64,000 bases of DNA. It comes from CALOBA01 sp942491465 (GTDB taxonomy: Bacteria; Pseudomonadota; Gammaproteobacteria; Chromatiales; Chromatiaceae). Below are positions 39,909 through 50,997 of this stretch, piece by piece. The stretch covers positions 25,814 through 89,813 of the forward strand of contig CALOBA010000061.1 of assembly GCA_942491465.1 (NCBI GenBank). The letters are read 5' to 3'. The position numbers were made by a program, and so were the translations under genes. Numbering within the stretch: position 1 is the stretch's first letter; each line of letters begins with the position of its first letter. The notes below the pieces were generated by a model. It saw only the letters and a program-made list of their open reading frames with translations. It was not told the DNA's origin and did no database searches.

Positions 39909-39998
39909 CACCTGAGCCGAGCGAGGAACATGGCGCCGAAGTCGCGGCGGCCATCATGGCGAACGCGGCGAACGATTGGCCCGAGCCCCGCCCGTTTC
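39909..39998 (+). pseudogene. DUF3987-like replication protein, N-terminal fragment
   Basis: A short frame reads HGAEVAAAIMANAANDWPEP, followed by RPFP, which resembles the start of DUF3987 (YfjI-type) proteins of phage satellites. It has no start codon and ends in the DUF262 fragment around 40000. It shows that the left island once had the same kind of replication gene as the right one. Confidence 0.45.
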
Positions 39999-39999
39999 C

Positions 40000-40803
40000 C
40001 ATTGACACGTTGTCGCGAAAGGCGTTGACCTTGCCGGTTTGGCGCTCCCACAGGCCGTTGTAGTCATCCTTGTCCAACTCGACCTTGTCGATCTGACCCA
40101 GCAGCTTGCCCTTGAGAATCTCGTAGGGATTCAGGCGGACGCCGCGGTCGTTGATGACCTCGAACACCATGGGCACGTCGGTCTGCTCCACGGCCAGGTT
40201 GATCAGCACCAGGCGCGACAAGAAGTAGAAGACGAAGGTCTCCAGTTTGTGCCGGCTGTCGAGGCGATCGTCCAGCCAGGCGTCGATGAACTGGTCGTTG
40301 TCCACCAGGTTCTTGGCCGTGATGCCGGCGCTGGTGTCGATGGTCCCCGCCTCCGTGCCCTCGAACAGCGCGTCCAGCACATTGCGGTATCGCACATGGT
40401 TCATCCAGAACTCGCGCGCCATGCCGCTGTAGCCGGCGATCTTGTCCTCCAGCCAATGCTCGGTCTTGGAGCCATGGCCCTTGGCCATGTGCCGCAGCTT
40501 GATCAGGATCAGTGTCAGGGTGGTGAGCCGCTGCTGGCCGTCCACCACGTAGACGCGCCCGTCGATGACGTTGGTGACATAGGTGTTGAGGTAGTACCAG
40601 GGGTAATGGGCCGTCACCGCCTCCTTGCCCGGGTCCACGTCGGCATGGTGGCCTTAAGTCTCGCCGAACTGGTAGTAGATATCATCCAGCAACCGCTGCA
40701 CCGGCTCCGCGGACCACTTGTAGTCGCGCTGGTAGAAATCGATGTGGTAGACGGTGTTGGCGAACACCGAGTCGATGTTCTGTTTGTCCGGGGAGATATC
40801 CAT
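40000..40803 (-). pseudogene. DUF262 (GmrS/BrxU-like) protein, broken
   Basis: From ATG 40803 the frame gives MDISPDKQNIDSVFANTVYH and the Q-R-D-Y-K motif, then an in-frame TAA at 40656-40654 (codon 50), then continues in the same frame with VYVVDGQQRLTTLTLILIKL, the DUF262 nucleotide-hydrolysis motif, and FEVINDRGVRLNPYEILKGK. The similarity ends near 40000, where the C-terminal half (DUF1524-like nuclease in full-length members) is lost. It follows hsdS by 14 bases and was probably the last gene of the hsd operon. Such proteins are type IV restriction enzymes for modified phage DNA. Confidence 0.8.
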
Positions 40804-40817
40804 GGGGCTATGCGTTC

Positions 40818-41990
40818 CTATAGCTCGCCTTTGAAGGCACGGTCGAGGATGGCGGGGAGGAGGGCGTCGACGTCAAGATCGACCGATGTTCGGTGGACCC
40901 TTGCGGCAGCCAGGTCTTTTGTCACGCGTTCGATTTTGAGTTGCCACTCCAATGGGGGGAGCCAAATATTCTCTGCGAGAAAACTCTCCGGTTTCAAACG
41001 CTCACGTCGTGCGCCTACTCCTTTACTGTGAACCGCGAGGTTCTTCCACACCTGCGGCGACAAGGTATAAGCGGTCAGAAAGGCCAGATTGACCTTTCGG
41101 TCATTGAGAACAAATGTCGGAAACTCGTTGGAGACATAGCATCCTGAATACTCTGGCGACACTGCACCAAAGGCGCCTTCAAACGCCTTCAATCGACTAT
41201 AGATGAACTGCCCCGCATAAACTTGATAGAGCTTCGCCGCCTTGATCTCATCACCGAGTAGCGGGGCCTTCTTGAACAGCCCCTTGGCAAAGCTGTAGAT
41301 GCCGAAATGGGGATACTCGCCGCCCGGCTCGACGGCCACGGGGTTGGAGACCTGGGACAGCACGTCGCCCAGCGGGAGCCGCTCCCAACCCTGTGCCCGC
41401 TTGTCGGTGTCGCTGAGGTCGTTGCGGTGGGCCATGGCCACCAGCAGGGCATCCATGTCGTCCTGGATCGCCTGGCGCAGTTGCATGGCCTCGTCGATCT
41501 TGGTGGCCAGGGATTCGATCTTGGTGACGATGCGGTGTTGTTCGTCGATTGGCGGCAACTCAATTTCAAGGGATGCAAACCGATCCTCCTTCAAACGGAC
41601 CCGGTTCGTCGTACCCTCACTAGCCGTCTTGCAGGCATCCACGAATCCCGGAGTTTTGCTCAACCACCCCAAGAACTCGTTGTCCAATAGCTCTGGATTC
41701 GGCTCAAATACCGGAAAGTCGTTCGTAACAACAGCGCCGTCCAACTCCTCGGGGACGAGCCCGAAAGCCCCATGTCTTGCATCAATTCGGGAAACGACGA
41801 ATTGGCCCGGTTCGACGCGAAGCCGCCGTGATGAACCAATCTCTGAGCCCAGCTTGCCTCCACGTGCAATCACGCCTTTTCCCCAAAGACGAACCGTAAC
41901 CTCCTGGTACCGCGTATTTGGATCAAGCGTTACCCACGATTCAGTCTTTTTGAGCACTTCGCCGATGCAGTGAGTAGTCCAAGCAGCCAT
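40818..41990 (-). CDS. hsdS: Type I restriction-modification specificity subunit
   Basis: HsdS recognises the split DNA target for methylation and restriction. The 390-residue protein has two target-recognition domains (about 10-150 and 205-360), each followed by a conserved helix: LPPIDEQHRIVTKIESLATKIDEAM after the first and LPPLEWQLKIERVTKDLAAAR after the second. It overlaps hsdM by one base (TGATG), so translation is coupled. Confidence 0.93.
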   Translation of the reverse strand: MAAWTTHCIGEVLKKTESWVTLDPNTRYQEVTVRLWGKGVIARGGKLGSEIGSSRRLRVEPGQFVVSRIDARHGAFGLVPEELDGAVVTNDFPVFEPNPELLDNEFLGWLSKTPGFVDACKTASEGTTNRVRLKEDRFASLEIELPPIDEQHRIVTKIESLATKIDEAMQLRQAIQDDMDALLVAMAHRNDLSDTDKRAQGWERLPLGDVLSQVSNPVAVEPGGEYPHFGIYSFAKGLFKKAPLLGDEIKAAKLYQVYAGQFIYSRLKAFEGAFGAVSPEYSGCYVSNEFPTFVLNDRKVNLAFLTAYTLSPQVWKNLAVHSKGVGARRERLKPESFLAENIWLPPLEWQLKIERVTKDLAAARVHRTSVDLDVDALLPAILDRAFKGEL

Positions 41991-43807
41991 CACGGCAAAT
42001 CCTGGGCTAGCTCTGCTCTAACCTCTTCCATGATCCCCATGACCCTCCGCTCCTTCTCCAGTATCTCCGCGACCAACTCCTCCGGCGCCCGATGCTCCAG
42101 CGCCTCCAGGCTGTTGGGGTTCTTGATATCCAGATTGAACAGGGGCCAGTAGATCCCATCGCCGCTGGACTGTTCATCGCGCTGGCGTTTGCGCTGCTCG
42201 GCAACTCGGGCCTGTAGGTCCGCACTCTGTTTCTCGGCGAAGCTCAGCGCGTCGTTGCCCGCCTTGGCGCGCTTCAGCTCCGCGACCTTCTTGTCCTGTT
42301 CCTTGAGCCGTTTCTCCAGCCCGGTGGCCTGCTGCTTGGCCACCTCGGCGGCGTTCCAATGGGGCTGGGCCTTGGTCAGTGCATCGGCCAAGCGCTCGGC
42401 GAAGGGGATCTTCCAGGCGTTCGCGCCCTCTTCTCGTTGGTTCCACCAGTTCAGGCAGGCGTCGAACTCGCGGTACTCCATGGGCTTGGTCTTGGTGTAT
42501 TTCTTGCGCCCTTGGGGCGGCGGGATCTGGTAGTACCAGATGTCTTGGGTCGGCCCGGAGCGGTCGAAGAACAGCAGGTTGGCGGGGATGTCGGTGTAGG
42601 GGGCGAAGACGCCCTCGGGCAGGCGCACGATGCTGTGCAGGTTGTAGGTCTTGAGCAGCTCTTCCTTGATGCGGGCGGCGATACCGTCGGCGAACAAGGT
42701 GCCGTTGGGCACCACCACGGCTGCGCGCCCACCATGGCCCGGCTGCGCTCCGGCGCCCTGCCCCGGTCGCTTGAGCTTGCGCATGATGAGTTGCAGGAAC
42801 AGCAACGCCGTCTCGGCGGTCTGCATGTCGTCGGGGAAGTTGCCGAGGATGCCCTTTTCCTCCTCGCCTCCGAAGGGCGGGTTGGTGAGGATGAGGTCCA
42901 CCCGGTCCTTGTCGCCGATCTCGCGCAGCGGGAAGCGCAGGCTGTTCTCCGGGTCAATGCGCGGGTATTCCAGGCCGTGCAGCAGCAGGTTCATCTGCAC
43001 CAGCAGGTAGGGCAAGGGCTTGGCCTCGCCGCCGGCGAGGCTGGCGTTTTGCAGGGTCGCGCGATCCTCCACGCTCTTGCACTGTTGCTCCAGGTGGGCC
43101 ATGGCCTCCACCAGGAAGCCGCCGGTGCCGCAGGCGGGGTCGAGGATGGTCTCGCCAAGCTGAGGGTCGGTGACGGCCACCATGAAGCGCACCACGGCGC
43201 GCGGGGTGTAGAACTCGCCGGAGTCGCCGGCCGCGTCGCGCATCTCGCGCAGCATGGTCTCGTAGAGGCGGCTCAGGGTGTGCATCTCGTCGGATGCGTT
43301 GAAGTGGATGCCGTTGATCTTGTCGATCACGTCCCGCAGCAGGTAGCCGTTCTGCATGCGGTTTTGCAGGCCCTTGAACACGGTGGCGATGACGTCGCGG
43401 CGGTCTCCGCCCCCGCCGTTGGCGTCGCGCGCGCCCTGGAGGTTGCGCAGATAGGCGAACAGGCCGGGGCCTTGGCTGTCATCGGGCAGGATGGCCTGCT
43501 CCTGGTTGATGAAGGCGATCAACTCCTCGCCGGTGATGCCGCCCTCTTGTGCCGCCCAATCGCGCCAACGGTAGGGGGGCTCGATGGCGGGCTGGAAGGG
43601 CTTGCCCTGGAGCACGGCTTCGGTCTCGCGCATGTCTTCCAAGTCGTCGAGAAACTTGAGGAACATGACCCAGGTGAGAATGGGCAGGCGGTCCAGGTCG
43701 CCGGACAGGCCTTTGTCCTTGCGCATGATCTGGCGCGCGGACTTGATGATGCCGCCCAGTTGCTGGGCGGTGGTCATGGGTTGGTCGGCTTTCTTACGTC
43801 TGGGCAT
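41990..43807 (-). CDS. hsdM: Type I restriction-modification methyltransferase subunit
   Basis: HsdM is the N6-adenine methylase. The 605-residue protein has the N-terminal helical domain (about 15-150), then FYTPRAVVRFMV, the SAM-binding DPACGTGGFLVEAM and the catalytic NPPFGGEEEKG. The C-terminal 150 residues contain a coiled coil (KRLKEQDKKVAELKRAKAG). It overlaps the zinc-ribbon gene by 14 bases at its start and hsdS at its end. Confidence 0.95.
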   Translation of the reverse strand: MPRRKKADQPMTTAQQLGGIIKSARQIMRKDKGLSGDLDRLPILTWVMFLKFLDDLEDMRETEAVLQGKPFQPAIEPPYRWRDWAAQEGGITGEELIAFINQEQAILPDDSQGPGLFAYLRNLQGARDANGGGGDRRDVIATVFKGLQNRMQNGYLLRDVIDKINGIHFNASDEMHTLSRLYETMLREMRDAAGDSGEFYTPRAVVRFMVAVTDPQLGETILDPACGTGGFLVEAMAHLEQQCKSVEDRATLQNASLAGGEAKPLPYLLVQMNLLLHGLEYPRIDPENSLRFPLREIGDKDRVDLILTNPPFGGEEEKGILGNFPDDMQTAETALLFLQLIMRKLKRPGQGAGAQPGHGGRAAVVVPNGTLFADGIAARIKEELLKTYNLHSIVRLPEGVFAPYTDIPANLLFFDRSGPTQDIWYYQIPPPQGRKKYTKTKPMEYREFDACLNWWNQREEGANAWKIPFAERLADALTKAQPHWNAAEVAKQQATGLEKRLKEQDKKVAELKRAKAGNDALSFAEKQSADLQARVAEQRKRQRDEQSSGDGIYWPLFNLDIKNPNSLEALEHRAPEELVAEILEKERRVMGIMEEVRAELAQDLP

Positions 43808-44060
43808 CTTCGCTGAACAGCTCTCGATCTCGTTCGTGATGAATATCGGTACCGCAGGCGGTGCAGCGCCCCAGGGCTTCGAGCGGCTCTATGCAGCAAC
43901 CGCCGAGCGTCCAAGTGCCTTTGGCCAGCTTCTGTTCCAGTTCGGGCGTCATGTGAGGCAGTCCCCAGAGGATCGAAGCCACGGGGCTTGCGCCGCATAG
44001 GGGGCACTTTCTGGGCTTACGGGCGGCGAACCGGGGTTGGTGGGTTTGCTCGGACTCCAT
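43794..44060 (-). CDS. Small zinc-ribbon protein in the hsd operon
   Basis: The 88-residue product has CPLCGASP near the start and GRCTACGTDIHHERDRE near the end, so four cysteines can form a zinc ribbon; a CC pair lies between. It sits 12 bases after higA and overlaps hsdM. I do not recognise the family. Its fixed place inside the operon suggests a regulatory or chaperone role for the restriction enzyme or the antitoxin. Confidence 0.6.
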   Translation of the reverse strand: MESEQTHQPRFAARKPRKCPLCGASPVASILWGLPHMTPELEQKLAKGTWTLGGCCIEPLEALGRCTACGTDIHHERDRELFSEDAQT

Positions 44061-44072
44061 GACGTCGCACCG

Positions 44073-45296
44073 TCAAGCGGGGAACAGGCCCTGCTCAATA
44101 AACAGCGGTCGCACCTTGCTCCGGAAGCGTTTGCCGAACAGGCGGTGATCGCCCGCCTCGCGGCGCAGGCGACCGGCGATGATCTCAGGGGCGAGGTTCA
44201 GTTCCTTTGCCAGACACTCGACTCCGTCGGTGTCGAGCGGGCGGCGCGCCTGCCAGATGTCCGATGAGATCAGTGCCTCACCGGCCAGGTTGTCCGCTTC
44301 CTGCTCCAGTTGCTCGCTGTCGTCGGCGTCCAGATCGTCCAGGAACCAATCGGTCCCGCCGTCCAGGTGTCGGGCCACGTGGGCGAGTTCGTGCAGGAGC
44401 GTGAACCAGAAGTGGTCCAGGCGGTCGTAGCGCAGGGTCAGGGCGATGACGGGGTTGCCGTCGGCATCGCGGCAGACGGCCCCGTCCAGATAGGTCTTGG
44501 GCAGGTGCGGCTCGGTGACCAGATGGATGCCGTGCTTGGCGAGGTACTCCCTGGCCATGAGCGGCCCGTTAGCGGACGAGGACAGGCTTGCGAGGCTGCG
44601 CATGAAGGCCAGGTCGACGGTACCCGGCTGGTAGGACTGCACGAGCGGCGCCGCCCGAGCCTGATCCAAGACGCGAATGCGCCAGGCATACAGGGCGTAG
44701 TCGTCCATCATCTTGTCGTTGGCGCGCAAATGCGCGCTGGAGCGGAGCATGGCGGGCTGCAACGCAAAGCCTCCGGGCACGCGGTCGATAAAGGCACTGA
44801 CATGCTCCGCCGCGTACTCGCGCAGTTCCTGCATGCTGCCTTCGAAGCCGCGGAAGTAGCCGCGCTTTCGCATCTCCGCCAGGGGGAAGGCCAGCCAGTC
44901 CAGGTCTGCCGCATCGGCCCGGGTCTGTGCCGGCTCGCGGATCAGCACCTCGGCGGAGATGCCCAGGCCCTTGCTCAGCTTGCGGATCATGTTGAGACTC
45001 AAGGACCGCTTGCGGTTGAGCACCTCCGAGACCTTGGACTGGGAGCCGATGTAGCGCTTCAGGTCGTTGCGGGTGAGCCCCATCTGGTCCAAGCGGAATT
45101 CAATGGCGTCGATGGGGTCCGGTGGGTCGATGGGAAACTGCTTGCGCTCGTAGTCCTCGATCAGCACCGCCAGCACGTCGAGTTCGTCGTTCTCGGGGCT
45201 GTCGGCCGCCGGGTCTTGATCCATAAGGCCGGCAACGCGTGCGAGGGCCTGCCGGTGCTCGGCCTCGGTCTGGATGATTCTCAGTTGGGTCATCAC
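44073..45296 (-). CDS. HigA-like antitoxin fused to an ImmA/IrrE-type peptidase
   Basis: Residues 1-60 resemble HigA N-termini (TEAEHRQALARVAGLM); residues about 70-120 form an XRE helix-turn-helix (GSQSKVSEVLNRKRSLSLNMIRKLSKGLGI). The C-terminal half has the metallopeptidase motif LLHELAHVARH with downstream E-x-EADNLAGEALI, as in ImmA/IrrE (DUF955). It is 10 bases after the toxin gene. The fusion joins DNA binding and regulated proteolysis in one antitoxin. Confidence 0.85.
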   Translation of the reverse strand: MMTQLRIIQTEAEHRQALARVAGLMDQDPAADSPENDELDVLAVLIEDYERKQFPIDPPDPIDAIEFRLDQMGLTRNDLKRYIGSQSKVSEVLNRKRSLSLNMIRKLSKGLGISAEVLIREPAQTRADAADLDWLAFPLAEMRKRGYFRGFEGSMQELREYAAEHVSAFIDRVPGGFALQPAMLRSSAHLRANDKMMDDYALYAWRIRVLDQARAAPLVQSYQPGTVDLAFMRSLASLSSSANGPLMAREYLAKHGIHLVTEPHLPKTYLDGAVCRDADGNPVIALTLRYDRLDHFWFTLLHELAHVARHLDGGTDWFLDDLDADDSEQLEQEADNLAGEALISSDIWQARRPLDTDGVECLAKELNLAPEIIAGRLRREAGDHRLFGKRFRSKVRPLFIEQGLFPA

Positions 45297-45306
45297 CGCA
45301 TTTGCC

Positions 45307-45594
45307 TCAGAAACTCTGCTTGTCGTACTCGGCGTGGGTGCCGACCCACTCGATCAGCACGATACCGTTGCGGTAGCGAACCTTGACGACCAAGCGATAG
45401 TGGTTGCCCTTGATGTTGAAGATGACGCGGTTGTCGTTAAGAAAGCTCGCGCTGCTGTAGCGGCTCTTGATGTCTTGCGTGTTGCTCCAGGTGGCCTTTT
45501 CGGCTTCGTCGAACCAGGCCTGGAGCGCGCCCTTGGCGGGCGTATGCCTTCGCCAGAACTTTTCGAGCAAGTCGCGTCGGAGAATCTTCATCAT
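45307..45594 (-). CDS. HigB-type mRNA interferase toxin
   Basis: The 95-residue protein (ATG 45594) matches the HigB toxin family: LRRDLLEKFWRRHTPAKGAL, AFDEAEKATW-like WFDEAEKATWSNTQDIKSRY, VIFNIKGNHYRLVVKVRYRN and the C-terminal GTHAEYDK. Members cleave mRNA at the ribosome. The toxin is upstream of the antitoxin, as usual for hig loci. Its promoter region holds a perfect palindrome. Confidence 0.9.
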   Translation of the reverse strand: MMKILRRDLLEKFWRRHTPAKGALQAWFDEAEKATWSNTQDIKSRYSSASFLNDNRVIFNIKGNHYRLVVKVRYRNGIVLIEWVGTHAEYDKQSF

Positions 45595-45603
45595 AGCCCG
45601 AAT

Positions 45604-45622
45604 ATATCCCATTTTGGGATAT
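45604..45622 (-). promoter_or_regulatory. Probable operator of the higBA pair
   Basis: ATATCCCA and TGGGATAT form a perfect palindrome around TTT, just upstream of the toxin start. The flanking sequence is AT-rich and can supply a -10 box. Autoregulation by the helix-turn-helix antitoxin is expected. Confidence 0.6.
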
Positions 45623-45688
45623 TTATGACTGCTCCCAGAACAGGATCAGCGACCCGGTGAAGGCGTCTGCATCGTCCGCAACGACCGG

Positions 45689-48103
<2,415 letters not shown>

Positions 48104-48215
48104 CTGATGTCCCTGCTATAGTCGACCGCGCGATTTCGGTTGCGAGATCGCGATGGCGGTATGCGTGCAGCAGTCCTGGACCTCCATCGCACCACAAACG
48201 CAACCATCAGTCTGA

Positions 48216-48415
48216 TTTGGTGACACTCGAGGTGTGCCCAACGAGGGCGCGCGGGCGCACGCGCGAGACCCTGGCGAGGATGGCAATGCTCTTTGCAGCG
48301 ACAATCGAGTATTCCGGCCTGGCAGACCACCTTGGAAGACCTGCCTGCTGCTTTGCTATCGCGGCAACCCCGCAACCCCGCAAAATCGTTCCGTTTGGTG
48401 ACACAGTGGTGACAC
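48216..48415. repeat. Three GGTGACAC repeats upstream of hsdR
   Basis: TTTGGTGACAC occurs at 48216-48226 and 48394-48404, and GTGGTGACAC at 48406-48415. They lie in the otherwise empty 357-base stretch (48104-48460) between hsdR and att copy B. They could bind an hsd regulator or be arm sites of the left island's lost integrase. Confidence 0.45.
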
Positions 48416-48422
48416 AAAAGCA

Positions 48423-48454
48423 AACGGGTTAGAGCGCAAATGCTCTAACCCGTT
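48423..48454. other. Hairpin beside att copy B
   Basis: AACGGGTTAGAGC and GCTCTAACCCGTT form a perfect 13-pair stem around a six-base loop. It is clearly related to the hairpin at 39516. Each att copy carries such a hairpin downstream of the tRNA 3' end, so an incoming element would give the tRNA a new terminator. Confidence 0.7.
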
Positions 48455-48460
48455 GTTCTG

Positions 48461-48511
48461 TATGGTGCGCCCTGAAGGACTCGAACCTTCGACCACCTGA
48501 TTAAAAGTCAG
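48461..48511 (-). repeat. Attachment-site copy B: 3' part of tRNA-Lys
   Basis: Fifty-one bases identical to 54101-54151, covering the CCA end, T-arm and anticodon arm of tRNA-Lys. The 5' part of the tRNA is absent, so it is not a functional gene. It marks the junction between the two islands. Confidence 0.92.
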
Positions 48512-48625
48512 GAAAACCGCCATTTCAGGCCCTATCCCGCCCTAACTTTTCAGTGTGACCCGCTGCCCGCAAGCGCCCTGTTTCGCTTGCCATTTCCGCC
48601 GGATGTTATAGACTGATGGCGTCCG

Positions 48626-48674
48626 TTAGGTAACGCGCCCTATCACCGAGTCTGTTACCTAGGGTGTTACCTAA
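48626..48674. promoter_or_regulatory. Probable integrase/excisionase arm sites, left end
   Basis: GTTACCTA occurs three times: inverted at 48626-48634, direct at 48654-48661 and direct at 48666-48674. Two more stand at the other end of the island. They lie between att copy B and the integrase gene. Confidence 0.55.
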
Positions 48675-48746
48675 AAACAGGCCCCGAAGCGGCGGCAACC
48701 GCTCCGAGGCCCTGACCATCAACCCGACCTGAAGGGAGGTCCGGCA

Positions 48747-49997
48747 ATGGCTAAGCGTCATCTTACCGCCGCGTTCGTGAAGAACGCCAAGCCCGCGCCC
48801 GGAGCGGCGCAGACAGACTATTTCGACACCGCTCTACCTGGCTTCGGGCTGCGCGTCGGCAAGACCCGAAAGACGTGGTTCTGCATGGTGCGCGTACTGA
48901 AGGCCGGAGCCTGGAAGCTGACCCGCGTCAGCATCGGAACCGCCGCCGAGCTGACCCTTGCCCAGGCCCGCGAGCGAGCCCGCGAGGCCCTTGCACGCGC
49001 CGAGAAGGGCGAGGCACCGCAACCTCGCGCCGAGCATCGCGCCGAGCTGGAAGCCCGGAGCCGCGACACCTTCGCCGCGGTGCGAGAGCTGTTCCTTGAG
49101 CGGTACATCGGACGCCAGCAACGCCGGCCGGCCCCGCGCACCCTGGCAGAGATGGGCCGCGCGTTGTCATCCGATGCGGTGCGCGCATGGGACGCGCGCC
49201 CCCTCGCAGACATCACCGAGCGCGACATCATCGCGGCATGCGACGAACTGAGCGCCCGCGGCTCCGGCGTCATGGCAAACCGACTGCTGGCTTATCTGCG
49301 GCTGCTGTTCAAGTTCGCGCAGTCGCGCCGCATCGTGACCGGCAACCCGGCCGCCGCCGTCGCCAAGCCGGGAGCCGAGACCACCCGCGCGCGTGTGCTG
49401 ACCCTGGAAGAACTGCGCGCTGTCTGGAACGCCACCGACGACGGCAACTTGTTCTCGGGAATCGTCCGGCTGTTGATGCTGACGGGACAGCGCCGAGACG
49501 AGGTTGCGGGCATGCGTTGGTCCGAGGTGAAGGGCGACACCTGGACACTTCCCGCCGAGCGGACGAAGAACCACCGGCCGCACGTCGTGCACCTGTCCGA
49601 GCCCGCCCTTGCCATCATCGAAGCCCGCCGCGCCGAGCAAGCCGCCGTCGGCATGGCAACGCCCTTCGTGTTCACCAGCGCCGGCAAGGCCCCGTTCTCG
49701 GGATACTCCAAGAGCAAGGCCCGGCTCGACGCCCGCGCGCCCCTCGCCGAGCCATGGCGACTGCACGACCTTCGTCGATCCTTCGTGACCCACTGCGCCG
49801 ACCGCTTGCGCATCGCGCCGCACGTCATCGAGGCCACCGTCAACCACGTGTCCGGGAGCAAGGCCGGCGTCGCTGGCGTCTACAACCGCGCCGAGTACCT
49901 GGACGAGCGCCGCGCCGCCCTGAACGCTTGGGCCGGGTTCCTGATGCGCATCGTTGGCGAGGTGGAGGCCGGCAACGTGGTGGAGCTGGTGCGATGA
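48747..49997 (+). CDS. int: Tyrosine recombinase, P4-type integrase
   Basis: The 416-residue protein has the N-terminal arm-binding domain (DUF4102: FVKNAKPAPGAAQTDYFDTALPGFGLRVG), a core-binding domain and a catalytic domain with LLTGQRRDEVAGMRW-type Arg, HDLRRSFVTH, and the nucleophile Tyr in GVAGVYNRAEY. It would insert the element at the tRNA-Lys 3' end. The next gene overlaps it by 4 bases. Confidence 0.93.
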   Translation: MAKRHLTAAFVKNAKPAPGAAQTDYFDTALPGFGLRVGKTRKTWFCMVRVLKAGAWKLTRVSIGTAAELTLAQARERAREALARAEKGEAPQPRAEHRAELEARSRDTFAAVRELFLERYIGRQQRRPAPRTLAEMGRALSSDAVRAWDARPLADITERDIIAACDELSARGSGVMANRLLAYLRLLFKFAQSRRIVTGNPAAAVAKPGAETTRARVLTLEELRAVWNATDDGNLFSGIVRLLMLTGQRRDEVAGMRWSEVKGDTWTLPAERTKNHRPHVVHLSEPALAIIEARRAEQAAVGMATPFVFTSAGKAPFSGYSKSKARLDARAPLAEPWRLHDLRRSFVTHCADRLRIAPHVIEATVNHVSGSKAGVAGVYNRAEYLDERRAALNAWAGFLMRIVGEVEAGNVVELVR

Positions 49998-50713
49998 GCC
50001 GCTACGATCGCGACGCCGAAGACGCCCGCGCCCTGGAAGCTCTTCGCGTGCGGCATGAGGCCGGCGACCCGACCGCGGTTGTCGAGGCGCTGCTGTACGT
50101 GTGCGGCCCCGTCATGAGGCAAGACCCGATACCCGGCGCCGCAGTGCAGACCATCCCGCCGAGCGACCGATGGGGGCCGAAGCCCGAACTACCCGGCATG
50201 CTGGGCAAGGTTCAGTATCCGCCGCTGCCAGACTGGCTTGAAATCGCGGTTCGGGAAGGCATGACGCAAGCGTTTCGGTCCGGCGAGGACTCCGCCCGCA
50301 AGGCTTTCGGCATCCCGGTTGCGAGCGGGACCAAGACCACCAACGAGCGCAACCGGGGCACCGCGCGGGAGGGTCGCGCCCTGGCTGCCGTGCTGGGGAT
50401 TCAGGCCGCCCGCAGGGACACCAGGCGCCCGTATCCGCCCGGCGAAGATGCTTACACCCTGGCCGGTTGCCTGTTCCGGCCCGGCGAGCCGCTGTCCGGC
50501 GAGACCGTCAAGCGGTGGGCCAAGGCCGCGCGCGCTCGCAACGCCTGCGCAACGCACCGAGCGGAGATAGAGCGCCGCGCGCGCTCCGGCTACCTGCGCG
50601 CGCTGGTAACAGGCCGCTACCCGCCGTTTCCACCCATGGGCGATGGAGAGGCTTGGGACCGCGCCCTGCATACTGGACAAATTGACAGGGTCAACAAAAG
50701 GCGGTTTTGCTGA
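49994..50713 (+). CDS. Hypothetical protein of the satellite
   Basis: The 239-residue product starts at ATG 49994, overlapping the integrase stop. It is soluble, rich in Arg and Ala, with no membrane helix or motif that I recognise. The C-terminal half has a pattern LSGETVKRWAKAARARNACATHRAEI that may be a helical DNA-binding segment. Position after int suggests a regulatory or replication accessory role. Confidence 0.55.
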   Translation: MSRYDRDAEDARALEALRVRHEAGDPTAVVEALLYVCGPVMRQDPIPGAAVQTIPPSDRWGPKPELPGMLGKVQYPPLPDWLEIAVREGMTQAFRSGEDSARKAFGIPVASGTKTTNERNRGTAREGRALAAVLGIQAARRDTRRPYPPGEDAYTLAGCLFRPGEPLSGETVKRWAKAARARNACATHRAEIERRARSGYLRALVTGRYPPFPPMGDGEAWDRALHTGQIDRVNKRRFC

Positions 50714-50777
50714 CCTGCTGCGGCTGGAAGTAGCGGCATATCTTGTTATGCACCGTTACCCACCGGAGCCTGACACG

Positions 50778-50990
50778 ATGCAGACCGCCCCCGCCGCCCC
50801 CGATGATGCCCTGATCGGGCAGACCGAGGCCCGCCGCCTGGCCGGCGGCATTTCGGACATGACCCTTTGGCGCTGGCGACAAGCCGGGTTGGTGCCCGAG
50901 CCGATGAGCATCCGCCGCCGCAACTACTGGCGCCGTGGCGAGTTCATGGCCGCGCTCGAACGAGCCGCGCAACCTGCTCCAGCCGCGTGA
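50778..50990 (+). CDS. AlpA-like helix-turn-helix regulator
   Basis: The 70-residue protein has LIGQTEARRLAGGISDMTLWRWRQAGLVPEPMSI followed by RRRNYWRRGEF, the MerR/AlpA-type DNA-binding fold. Such proteins act as excisionase or switch on satellite genes. ATG 50778 has GGAG upstream; an ATG at 50748 would add 10 residues. Confidence 0.75.
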   Translation: MQTAPAAPDDALIGQTEARRLAGGISDMTLWRWRQAGLVPEPMSIRRRNYWRRGEFMAALERAAQPAPAA

Positions 50991-50997
50991 GGTTGCC

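Noticed and set aside
48461..48511. A second tRNA-Lys at att copy B
   Set aside because: The 5' third is missing; it cannot fold as a tRNA.
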